5,248 nucleotides of DNA, taken from Candidatus Rokuibacteriota bacterium (GTDB lineage: Bacteria; Methylomirabilota; Methylomirabilia; Rokubacteriales; JACOUJ01). Below the pieces are notes generated by a model that saw only the letters and a program-made list of their open reading frames with translations, did no database searches and was not told the origin of the DNA. The position numbers and the translations under genes were made by a program. The stretch lies in the NCBI GenBank assembly GCA_016177865.1, contig JACOUJ010000377.1, positions 1 to 5,248 of the forward strand, given 5' to 3'. Below, in pieces: positions 1 to 5,248 of the stretch. How positions within the stretch are numbered: the first letter of the stretch is position 1; the number at the start of each line of letters is the position of its first letter.

Positions 1-15
1 CCCACCGAAGGTGGG
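1..15 (-). other. perfect 6-bp hairpin downstream of mlaC, possible terminator stem
   Basis: CCCACC-GAA-GGTGGG is a perfect inverted repeat about 25 bases beyond the mlaC stop. On the transcribed minus strand it reads CCCACC-TTC-GGTGGG. Any U-tract would lie outside the window, so a terminator role can neither be confirmed nor excluded. The 40 bases after mlaC hold no supportable gene. Confidence 0.3.
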
Positions 16-40
16 TCGTGCGACGCTTATCGCCACGGGG

Positions 41-679
41 CTAGGATTTGGACTTGGGTTTCCCCCTGCCTCCCTCTTCCAGCAGTTCGTCCTGCCTGGT
101 TTTCATGCGGTTGACCAGCTCGCCGCAGGAGGAGGTCTGGATGATGCGGTTAAACTGGTTCCGGTAATTCCCAATAAGGCTCACGCCTTCGATGATCACG
201 TCGTAGATGAGCCAGCGCCCGCCCGATTTCAGCATCCGGTAATCCACCGGGACCTCTTGCTTGCTCTTGGTGAGAATCTTCGTCTTCACGGTGGCGAGGT
301 CCCCTTCCACGACCTCGCTCACATACGAAATCTTCTCTCCACCATACTGCTCGATCTTCCCCATATAGGCGCGTTCGAGGAGATCGGCGAAGAGGGCGAC
401 AAACTCCTCCCGCTCCTCTGGATTCCGCTCCGCCCAGTGGCGGGCCAGGGCCCGCTTTGACGTCTCTTTGTAGTCGAAGATGGTCTCCGCTGTCTTCCGA
501 AGTTGGGCCCGACGTTCCTTGGCATTCTCCGGCTTCTTGAGCCCGGGATCCTCGAGGATCTTCAAGACCTGATCAATCGCAGTCCTGAGCTGGTCGGTGG
601 CTTCGCCGGCGTGAGCCCACGAGGCCAGGGCGACGATCAGCACGGGGACAAGCAACCCCATCATCGGGCGATTCGGCAT
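41..679 (-). CDS. mlaC: MlaC/Ttg2D-family periplasmic lipid-binding protein
   Basis: A 212-residue secreted protein (E. coli MlaC about 211). A Sec signal peptide covers residues 1-24: MPNRP, a hydrophobic core (MMGLLVPVLIVALASW) and a probable cleavage after AHA. The mature part carries the family pattern ETIFDYKETSKRALARHWAE at about 65-84 followed by REEFVALFADLLERAY, then the core VDYRMLKSGGRW and YDVIIEGVSLIGNYRNQF at about 145-176, which forms the lipid-binding fold. It ends in a basic tail (GRGKPKSKS). MlaC shuttles lipid between MlaD at the inner membrane and an outer-membrane partner (MlaA in E. coli). HpnM of hopanoid gene clusters belongs to the same Ttg2 family, so next to shc this protein could serve hopanoid traffic; that is inference. 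The ATG at 679 is preferred over a GTG at 682 because of ribosome-site spacing. A single Cys (C185) is present. No mlaA is seen before the window ends. Confidence 0.93.
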   Translation of the reverse strand: MPNRPMMGLLVPVLIVALASWAHAGEATDQLRTAIDQVLKILEDPGLKKPENAKERRAQLRKTAETIFDYKETSKRALARHWAERNPEEREEFVALFADLLERAYMGKIEQYGGEKISYVSEVVEGDLATVKTKILTKSKQEVPVDYRMLKSGGRWLIYDVIIEGVSLIGNYRNQFNRIIQTSSCGELVNRMKTRQDELLEEGGRGKPKSKS

Positions 680-681
680 CA

Positions 682-700
682 CTCCTTCTCCCTTCCTCCT
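682..700 (-). promoter_or_regulatory. extended purine-rich ribosome binding site of mlaC
   Basis: The minus strand has a 19-base purine-only run, AGGAGGAAGGGAGAAGGAG, directly before the GTG/ATG pair at 682-677. AGGAGG is 15 bases from the ATG and AAGGGAG is 8 bases from it, so the ATG at 679 is the better start. The strong site suggests that mlaC, the only gene here not overlapping its neighbour or nearly so, is independently and highly translated, as would suit a soluble periplasmic shuttle. Confidence 0.6.
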
Positions 701-719
701 GAGATGTCACTCCCTCGGC

Positions 720-1163
720 CTACTCCACCTGGCCGAAGATGTACTTGCCGATCAGCTCTTCGAGGTCCACGGGCGCCTCGACCTCGCGGATCTGTCCCCC
801 CGACTGGATGACGCGATCGGAGCCGCCCGGACTCAGCCGCACGTACTTCTCCCCGATCAACCCCTTTGTCTTGATCGAGGCAATCGTGTCCTCCTGAAGC
901 TTGACCCCCTCCTGGATGCGAAACGTCACCCGAGCCTGGTAGTTGGCAAGTCTGATGGAGTCGACCCGTCCAACCTCCACCCCGGCGATCTCCACGGACG
1001 AGCCGGACTTGAGGCCGCCCACGGTGGGGAAGTCGGCAAAGATCATGTATCCCCGCCTCCCCAACAGTTCCACCCGCCCCAGGTTAATGGAGAGATAACC
1101 CAGGGCCAGAATCCCGATCAGAACAAACCCCCCCACAGTCAACTCCAGATTCGTTCGCTTCAT
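720..1163 (-). CDS. mlaD: MlaD-family MCE-domain lipid transport protein
   Basis: This 147-residue protein has a short basic N-terminus (MKRTNLE), one membrane anchor at about 9-27 and a single periplasmic MCE domain at about 36-113, ending in the conserved stretch KGLIGEKYVRLSPGG. The domain also shows GLKSGSSVEIAGVEVGRVDS at 50-69, the usual MCE core. MCE proteins form hexameric rings with a hydrophobic pore on top of MlaE and pass lipid to MlaC. The tail APVDLEELIGKYIFGQVE likely forms the short pore helix. The protein is shorter than E. coli MlaD (about 183 residues), a form common outside enterobacteria. The ATG at 1163 is chosen for its good ribosome site; a GTG at 1181 would add six residues. 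It sits between the ATPase and the periplasmic carrier in a single-direction run, with a 40-base gap to mlaC. Confidence 0.92.
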   Translation of the reverse strand: MKRTNLELTVGGFVLIGILALGYLSINLGRVELLGRRGYMIFADFPTVGGLKSGSSVEIAGVEVGRVDSIRLANYQARVTFRIQEGVKLQEDTIASIKTKGLIGEKYVRLSPGGSDRVIQSGGQIREVEAPVDLEELIGKYIFGQVE

Positions 1164-1170
1164 CGCATCA

Positions 1171-1178
1171 TCCCTTCT
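1171..1178 (-). promoter_or_regulatory. ribosome binding site deciding the mlaD start
   Basis: AGAAGGGA on the minus strand lies 8 bases before the ATG at 1163 (measured from the GGG). It favours that ATG over the GTG at 1181, which overlaps the mlaF stop as GTGA but would contain this site within its own first codons. Confidence 0.6.
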
Positions 1179-1924
1179 CACGTCACCTGGATGGGACCTT
1201 CGGTCTCTCCTTGAATAAACTGGCGGACCACAGGGTTCGCCGAGGCCTGGATGATCTCCGGGCTCGCCGCCTCCACGATCACCCCGTCGTGGAGCATTGC
1301 GACCCGATGGGCGATCTCAAAGATGTCCGGGATCTCATGGCTGGCCATCACCGCCGTAAAGTGAAGCTTCCGATGAAGGTCACGGATGAGGTGGTGGATG
1401 GTGGTGCACAAGATCGGGTCGAGGCCGGTGGTCGGCTCGTCCAGGAAGACGATCTCCGGCTCCGTCACCAGGGCCCGGGCAATGGCGACCCGCTTGCGCA
1501 TGCCGCCCGAGAGCTCCGCGGGGAACTTGTGCCCGGCCCCCGCCAGCCCCACCTGCTCCAGTCTTTCCTCAACTCGCGCGTGGATGACGTCGGGAGGTAG
1601 CCTGGTTTTCTCCCGGAGGGGGAAGGCAACATTGTCAAAGACCGACACCGAGTCAAAGAGGGCGTTCCCTTGGAAGACCACTCCGAACTTCGTCCGAAGA
1701 TCGTCCAGGGCCCGTCCCCGAAGCCCGGGGAGATCCACCCCGTTGATGAGGACCTGGCCCGAATCTGGCCTGAAAAGGCCGATGAGGTGCTTGAGCAACA
1801 CGCTCTTTCCCCCGCCGCTCCGCCCGATGATCACGAGGAGCTCCCCGGCCGCGATACTCAGGGTGAGCCCTTTGAGGACGGGCTGCCCGTTGAAGCTCTT
1901 GCAGAGATCGATGACTTCGATCAC
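1178..1924 (-). CDS. mlaF: MlaF-family lipid ABC transporter ATP-binding protein
   Basis: A 248-residue ATPase that powers the MlaE permease on the cytoplasmic face. From the GTG start: Walker A GRSGGGKS at 34-41 (K40), Q-loop Q85 in VVFQGNALFDSVSVFDN, signature LSGGM at 138-142 followed by RKRVAIARAL, Walker B IVFLDE at 158-163 (catalytic E163), D-loop after TTGLDP, and switch His H196 in MASHE. The run GGGKSVLLKHLIGL is typical of the MlaF/Ttg2A group. The frame continues upstream to 2050, but that part lies inside mlaE; the GTG at 1924-1922 gives the expected family N-terminus (VIEVIDLCKSF) and overlaps the mlaE stop as GTGA. The protein ends at GPIQVT, where E. coli MlaF as I recall it (about 269 residues) continues some 20 residues in an extension that clasps the partner subunit. 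All nucleotide-binding motifs are intact, so it should be an active ATPase. Confidence 0.94.
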   Translation of the reverse strand: MIEVIDLCKSFNGQPVLKGLTLSIAAGELLVIIGRSGGGKSVLLKHLIGLFRPDSGQVLINGVDLPGLRGRALDDLRTKFGVVFQGNALFDSVSVFDNVAFPLREKTRLPPDVIHARVEERLEQVGLAGAGHKFPAELSGGMRKRVAIARALVTEPEIVFLDEPTTGLDPILCTTIHHLIRDLHRKLHFTAVMASHEIPDIFEIAHRVAMLHDGVIVEAASPEIIQASANPVVRQFIQGETEGPIQVT

Positions 1925-2712
1925 GGCAGGACCGACCCCATGAAGTAGTCCCAGACCAGGATCAGGACCGAGGAGAGGACAACCGCTTCCGTGGTCGCGC
2001 GGGAGACACCCACGGTCCCCTGCGCGGTATAGTAGCCCTTGTAGCTGCACGCCCAGGTGACGACCACGCCGAAGGCGAAGGATTTCCAGAGGCCCGTGGT
2101 GATGTCGTCGAGCGAAACGAAGGTGCGCATCTCGCCGAAGTAAGTCCCCGAGGAGAGTCCCATGATCTGGACCCCGACGAGGTAGCCCCCCAAGATCCCC
2201 ACCACGTCGAAGATCGCTGTCAGGAGGGGAAACGTCGCCACTCCCGCCAGGAGGATCGGGACGATCAGGTAGCGCATGGGGTTGAGACCCATGACCTGGA
2301 TCGCGTCAATCTGCTCTGTGATCCGCATGATCCCGATCTCCGCCGTGAGCGCCGACCCTGTCCGTCCCGTCACCATCAAGGCGGTGAAGACCGGGCCCAT
2401 CTCCCGGACCAGGGAGAGGGCCACGGCCGGTCCCAGGAGGGCCTCCGAGCCGAAGCGGCTCAACGTGAGGAACGTTTGAAGGCCGAGGACCATCCCGGTG
2501 AAGGCGCCCGTGAGGAGAATGACGGAGAGGGAGCGCACGCCGATGAAGTGCACCCGGCGGTAGAACTGGCTCACCTTGAGGGGCGGGATGAAGGTCCACA
2601 CCACCGCCTCGCCCAGAAAGAGGGCGAAGCGTCCCATCGCCTCGAGACTTTCCACGCCCCAGCGACCCAGGGATTGCACTGGGCGAAGAGGCGTGGAGCG
2701 GACCACGCTCAT
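1921..2712 (-). CDS. mlaE: MlaE-family lipid ABC transporter permease
   Basis: The 263-residue permease (DUF140/MlaE family; E. coli MlaE about 260) forms the membrane core of the MlaFEDB-type complex that moves lipids between the inner membrane and the MCE protein. Hydrophobic segments lie near residues 60-80, 95-112, 147-180, 208-225 and 243-260. The hallmark stretch is at 100-141: SLVREMGPVFTALMVTGRTG followed by AEIGIMRITEQIDAIQVMG, the conserved family signature on the cytoplasmic coupling side. The frame is open upstream to 2931, but that part would lie wholly inside shc and is low-complexity Pro/Arg/Gly sequence. The ATG at 2712 gives the normal family N-terminus and overlaps the shc TGA as ATGA, suggesting translational coupling. 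No strong Shine-Dalgarno precedes it, which fits dependence on ribosomes finishing shc. Its own TGA overlaps the mlaF GTG. The substrate (phospholipid, hopanoid or other) cannot be read from sequence. Confidence 0.93.
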   Translation of the reverse strand: MSVVRSTPLRPVQSLGRWGVESLEAMGRFALFLGEAVVWTFIPPLKVSQFYRRVHFIGVRSLSVILLTGAFTGMVLGLQTFLTLSRFGSEALLGPAVALSLVREMGPVFTALMVTGRTGSALTAEIGIMRITEQIDAIQVMGLNPMRYLIVPILLAGVATFPLLTAIFDVVGILGGYLVGVQIMGLSSGTYFGEMRTFVSLDDITTGLWKSFAFGVVVTWACSYKGYYTAQGTVGVSRATTEAVVLSSVLILVWDYFMGSVLP

Positions 2713-4619
2713 GAGCGGAACGCCTGACGCGCGGCCCCCAGCGCCCAGAGGGGGAAGTATTTGGCGTAGAGGTGGTACTTGAGATAGAAGACCCGGGGAA
2801 AGCCGGTCCCGTTCCACCAGAGGTCGGTCCACACACCGCCAGAATCCTGAGTCTCCAGGAGGTAGACGAGGCCGCGCCCCACCGCCGGAGAATTGACCTC
2901 GCCCGCGGCGAGGAGGGCAAGCAGGGCCCACGCAGTCTGACTCGGCGTCGAATTTCCCGTTCCGGCCAACGTGGGGTCGTCGTAGCTCTGAAGCGCCTCG
3001 CCCCAGCCGCCGTCACCGTTCTGCCGGGATTCGAGCCAGCGGACGGCGCGTCGGATGCGTTCCGCCCGAAGATCAGTCCCGATCGCGTGGAGCCCACGGA
3101 GGACCGACCAGGTCCCGTAGATGTAGTTCACGCCCCAGCGACCGTGCCAGCACCCTTCGGGACGCTGGGTGCGCCAGATGAACGAGCGGGCCCGCTTCAC
3201 CGGCTCAAACTCCGGGCCGTACCCGAGGGTTCCGAGGAGTTCGAGGCCCCGGCCGGTGAGATCCTCCGTGGAGGGGTCGAGGAGGGCGCCGTGGTCGGCA
3301 AAGGGGATGTGATTGAGGAGGAGACGGTTGTTATCCGCGTCGAAGGAGGCCCACCCGCCGTCCTGCCCTTGCATCCCGAGAAACCAGCGGAGCCCGCGCT
3401 CCATAGACTCGCGCTTCCTCTCAGCATCAGGATGGCGAATCTGGTGAAGGGCCATGAGGACCATGGCGGTGTCGTCCAGGTCCGGGTAGTAGTGATTGGT
3501 GTACTGGAACGGCCAACCTCCCGAAGCAAGTCCCGGGCGTTTCATCTGCCAGTCTCCGGGTGTCAGGATCTGCTTTTCCAGCAGCCACTCCGCGGCCCGC
3601 AGCAGGGCGGGATGATCGGGCCTCGCACCGCTGGCCAGGAGGGCGTTGGCGGCCAGGGCCGTATCCCAGACTGGCGAGACGCACGGCTGATAATGCAGCG
3701 AGTCCGAATCTTCCACCGCCAGCGCCTCAATCTCCCGGATCTGGCCCGTGATCAGGGGATGGTCATCGGGATACCCCAGGCAGCGGAGGGCGAGAATCGC
3801 GTTGGCCATGGCGGGGAAGATGCCGCCGAGGCCGCCCGGGACGGAAAGGCGCTCCACGAGCCAGGCCTCGGCCCTTCGGAGCGCCCTCCTCCGGAGCGGT
3901 CTCGGGCCCCATGCTTCGTAGGCTCGCAAGAAGCGGTCCACATCAACGAAGAGGTTCTTCCATGGCCAGCGCTCCTGATCCCTTGGAAAGGCGAGGTCTG
4001 CCTCCGCGCGCGGGACAGGCCAGCACTCGTCAATTGAGAGATGTCGCGGGAGCGCATGGACCGGGCGGTGTTCCATGATGATCAGGAGCGGGACGATCAC
4101 CGTCCGCGACCAATATGAGACCTCGGCGAGGTTCACGTAGAACCAGCGCGGCAAGAGCATGATCTCGACCGGCATGGCCGGGACGCCCCGCCAGTCGTAC
4201 TCGCCGAAGAAGGCCAGGGCGATCTTCGTAAAGACGTTGGCTTTCGTCGGGCCGCCGGCTTCCCGGATGAGATTGCGCGCGGTGCGCATGAAGTCCGCCT
4301 CGGGGTCCGCGCCGGCGAGCTTGAGCGCGAGGTAGGCCTTCAGGGTGGTGGAGAGGTTGGTCGGGCCGCCAGGGTAGAGGGTGAAGCCGCCATCGGTCCG
4401 CTGCTGGCCCAAGAGATACCTGACGGCCTTCGCTTCCCGGGCGCGGTCCACCCGGCCCTGGAGATGCTGGAGCATGATCCACTCGGACGTGATGCTGGTG
4501 TCGGCCTCCAACTCGCCGACCCAGTGGCCGTCGGGGGCCTGGAGGGCGAAAAGCCTATCACGGGCCCGGGCCAGGGCCTGGTCTATCTTGTGCGCAGCGG
4601 CAACTGAGGGAAACGACAT
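2709..4619 (-). CDS. shc: Squalene-hopene cyclase
   Basis: This 636-residue protein is full length (the Alicyclobacillus enzyme has about 631 residues). It cyclises squalene to the pentacyclic hopene/hopanol, the first committed step of hopanoid synthesis, as a monotopic inner-membrane enzyme. The catalytic motif DLDDTAM is at 380-386, with D382 as the general acid. QW repeats (QxxxGxW/F) are at 27-33, 73-79, 417-423, 485-491, 533-539 and 591-597. With a steady +6 offset from the Alicyclobacillus numbering, pocket aromatics are kept: W170 (169, +1 in this early part), W318 (312), F371 (365), W495 (489), Y501 (495), F607 (601), F611 (605), Y615 (609) and Y618 (612). F426 replaces Tyr420 and R457 replaces His451. 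The ATG at 4619 is chosen because an in-frame TAA lies at 4664-4662 with no ATG or GTG between; its ribosome site is weak. The stop overlaps the mlaE start. No other hopanoid gene is visible. The oxidosqualene cyclase alternative is less likely because the motif and length match the bacterial squalene type. Confidence 0.96.
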   Translation of the reverse strand: MSFPSVAAAHKIDQALARARDRLFALQAPDGHWVGELEADTSITSEWIMLQHLQGRVDRAREAKAVRYLLGQQRTDGGFTLYPGGPTNLSTTLKAYLALKLAGADPEADFMRTARNLIREAGGPTKANVFTKIALAFFGEYDWRGVPAMPVEIMLLPRWFYVNLAEVSYWSRTVIVPLLIIMEHRPVHALPRHLSIDECWPVPRAEADLAFPRDQERWPWKNLFVDVDRFLRAYEAWGPRPLRRRALRRAEAWLVERLSVPGGLGGIFPAMANAILALRCLGYPDDHPLITGQIREIEALAVEDSDSLHYQPCVSPVWDTALAANALLASGARPDHPALLRAAEWLLEKQILTPGDWQMKRPGLASGGWPFQYTNHYYPDLDDTAMVLMALHQIRHPDAERKRESMERGLRWFLGMQGQDGGWASFDADNNRLLLNHIPFADHGALLDPSTEDLTGRGLELLGTLGYGPEFEPVKRARSFIWRTQRPEGCWHGRWGVNYIYGTWSVLRGLHAIGTDLRAERIRRAVRWLESRQNGDGGWGEALQSYDDPTLAGTGNSTPSQTAWALLALLAAGEVNSPAVGRGLVYLLETQDSGGVWTDLWWNGTGFPRVFYLKYHLYAKYFPLWALGAARQAFRS

Positions 4620-4669
4620 GACACGCTCGGCTGTGAACGGTGTCAGAGTCTCAGCGCAAAATTAAGGTT

Positions 4670-4698
4670 AGTCTACCATGTCCCCCGAGAGGGGACAA
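4670..4698 (-). promoter_or_regulatory. candidate sigma70-type promoter for the shc-mla operon
   Basis: On the minus strand, TTGTCC (4698-4693) and TAGACT (4675-4670) each match the -35 and -10 consensus at four of six positions and are separated by exactly 17 bases. Initiation would fall near 4663, giving a leader of about 44 bases before the shc ATG. An AT-rich stretch (TTAATTTT, 4664-4657) follows the -10. The -35 and spacer are occupied by the perfect inverted repeat GTCCCC-N5-GGGGAC (4696-4680), which could be a binding site for a regulator. In GC-rich genomes such matches arise by chance, so this is a candidate only. Confidence 0.35.
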
Positions 4699-4712
4699 AC
4701 GTCCCCGACGTT
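4680..4712. repeat. chain of three overlapping inverted repeats
   Basis: On the plus strand the motif alternates as GTCCCC (4680-4685), GGGGAC (4691-4696) and GTCCCC (4701-4706), so the middle copy can pair with either neighbour with a perfect 6-bp stem and loops of 5 or 4 bases. A third perfect stem, AACGTC-CCC-GACGTT (4698-4712), overlaps the last copy. All lie in the gap between the binding-protein gene and shc. Confidence 0.75.
4691..4712 (-). terminator. GC-rich hairpins after the binding-protein gene, possible weak terminator
   Basis: Three bases past the TGA at 4716, the minus strand can fold AACGTC-GGG-GACGTT (4712-4698) or GGGGAC-GTTT-GTCCCC (4706-4691). Both stems are perfect 6-bp pairings and they exclude each other. 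The position fits a transcription end for the binding-protein gene. No U-tract follows, because the next bases are TCTCGGGGG, so it is not a canonical intrinsic terminator. It could instead stabilise the 3' end or act as an operator. Confidence 0.35.
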
Positions 4713-4715
4713 CAC

Positions 4716-5248
4716 TCACTGATACATTGGGTCATCCGTCCAGCGCCCAAGCTTTTCCAGCACCTTGTTCGCGATGCTGAGGTCTACCAACTGGTCGTAA
4801 GTCGGTTTCTTGTCGGCGGGGATCCGCCCGAAGCGCACGAGGTTGTCGATCGTGAACTCGACGGACTTCTTCGGGAGGCCGTCGTTGACGCTCCAGACCC
4901 GTCCCTTGATGAGCTGGTCGTAGGCCGGCTCCAGTTCCTCGGGAGTGTAGCCGGTGATCTCCGCCGCCGCGTCCAGGGTCCCCTTCTTGTTCTTGTAGAT
5001 GTAGCGGTTCGCCTTAATCACCGCCCGAACGAACCCCTCGAGCAGCTCCCGCTTCTCTTTGATGACCTTCTCTTGCGCGACGATGACGTTGTAGAGTGCG
5101 TCGGGGAAGACCTCCCAGAAGTTGACCAAGTTCCGGAGGCTCGGGCTTCGCTTGATCGCGCGGGCCGCCTGCTCGACGTGCATCACCCCGGTGTCCACCT
5201 GTCCGGTGATGAGGGCGGGGACGCGGCCTGCCGTGGATGTGCTGATAA
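4716..5248 (-). CDS. ABC transporter substrate-binding protein, NMT1/SsuA-like (5'-truncated by window edge)
   Basis: The reading frame is open from the window edge to a TGA at 4716-4718 and gives the last 176 residues of a longer protein; the true start lies outside. The visible part begins with a segment resembling ...GRVPALITGQVDTGVMHVEQ, the 'R..AL..GqvD' stretch common in the second lobe of NMT1/THI5- and SsuA/TauA-type periplasmic binding proteins. A helical C-terminal region follows (FPDALYNVIVAQEKVIKEK, then GFVRAVIKANRYIY) and the tail ends DLSIANKVLEKLGRW, typical of this family. Such proteins deliver sulfonates, thiamine precursors, nitrate-like ions or other small organics to an ABC permease; the ligand cannot be read from this fragment. 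No permease or ATPase for it is visible. It precedes shc on the same strand but is separated by 96 bases of structured DNA, so it is probably a different transcription unit. The family call is fairly secure; the substrate is unknown. Confidence 0.8.
   Translation of the reverse strand, partial: ISTSTAGRVPALITGQVDTGVMHVEQAARAIKRSPSLRNLVNFWEVFPDALYNVIVAQEKVIKEKRELLEGFVRAVIKANRYIYKNKKGTLDAAAEITGYTPEELEPAYDQLIKGRVWSVNDGLPKKSVEFTIDNLVRFGRIPADKKPTYDQLVDLSIANKVLEKLGRWTDDPMYQ

Noticed and set aside
1..36. A possible GTG start at 36-34 for a further gene on the minus strand after mlaC (such as mlaA)
   Set aside because: Only twelve codons are visible, there is no ribosome site, and the segment contains the CCCACC/GGTGGG hairpin; not enough to call a gene.
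11..811. Plus-strand open frames opposite mlaC and mlaD
   Set aside because: They are shadows of genes with clear family matches on the other strand and show no domain or ribosome site of their own.
1925..2050. N-terminal extension of mlaF by 42 residues
   Set aside because: It overlaps the conserved C-terminal membrane segment of mlaE and has no family counterpart; the GTG at 1924 gives the expected start.
2713..2931. N-terminal extension of mlaE by 73 residues
   Set aside because: The extra part is entirely inside shc, has low-complexity Arg/Pro/Gly composition, and is absent from the family; the ATG at 2712 gives normal length and an ATGA overlap.
2772..4037. A long open frame of 421 codons on the plus strand, antisense to shc
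   Set aside because: It lies wholly inside the well-supported cyclase gene; long antisense frames are common in GC-rich coding DNA, and its translation is rich in Arg, Gly and Pro with no recognisable domain.
4381..4665. A 94-codon plus-strand frame running out of shc into the intergenic gap
   Set aside because: Most of it is antisense to the conserved cyclase N-terminus, and its composition is that of a frame shadow; no convincing start signal.

Overview
The window looks like chromosomal DNA from a GC-rich Gram-negative (diderm) bacterium. Every gene I can support lies on the minus strand, so transcription runs from high to low coordinates. The mixture of an ABC-type NMT1/SsuA-like binding protein, a squalene-hopene cyclase and a short-form Mla lipid transporter would suit a soil or sediment lineage such as Rokubacteria/Methylomirabilota or a deltaproteobacterial relative. 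That placement is an impression from protein style and base composition, not a demonstrated assignment.

Layout in transcription order. (1) 5248-4716: the C-terminal 176 residues of a periplasmic substrate-binding protein, cut by the window edge. (2) 4715-4620: a 96-base intergenic gap holding a dense set of overlapping inverted repeats (4680-4712) and a plausible sigma70-type promoter (4670-4698). (3) 4619-2709: squalene-hopene cyclase (shc), complete, with the catalytic DxDD motif and six QW repeats. (4) 2712-1921: MlaE permease. (5) 1924-1178: MlaF ATPase. (6) 1163-720: MlaD, the MCE-domain lipid carrier. (7) 679-41: MlaC, the periplasmic lipid shuttle with a signal peptide. (8) 40-1: the end of the window, with a small perfect hairpin and no supportable gene.

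The main point is the gene junctions. shc overlaps mlaE by ATGA, mlaE overlaps mlaF by GTGA, mlaF and mlaD are 14 bases apart (or overlap by GTGA if an upstream GTG is used), and mlaD to mlaC is a 40-base gap with a strong purine-rich ribosome site. This is the architecture of one co-transcribed and probably translationally coupled operon, shc-mlaEFDC. A polycyclic triterpenoid-forming enzyme is therefore co-expressed with a complete inner-membrane lipid ABC transporter and its periplasmic carrier. Known hopanoid clusters often carry HpnN (an RND exporter) and HpnM (a Ttg2/MlaC-family protein), so a reasonable hypothesis is that this Mla system handles hopanoids, or phospholipids in step with hopanoids, between inner and outer membrane. 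No mlaA or mlaB is seen in the window. MlaF and MlaD are both shorter at the C-terminus than their E. coli counterparts.
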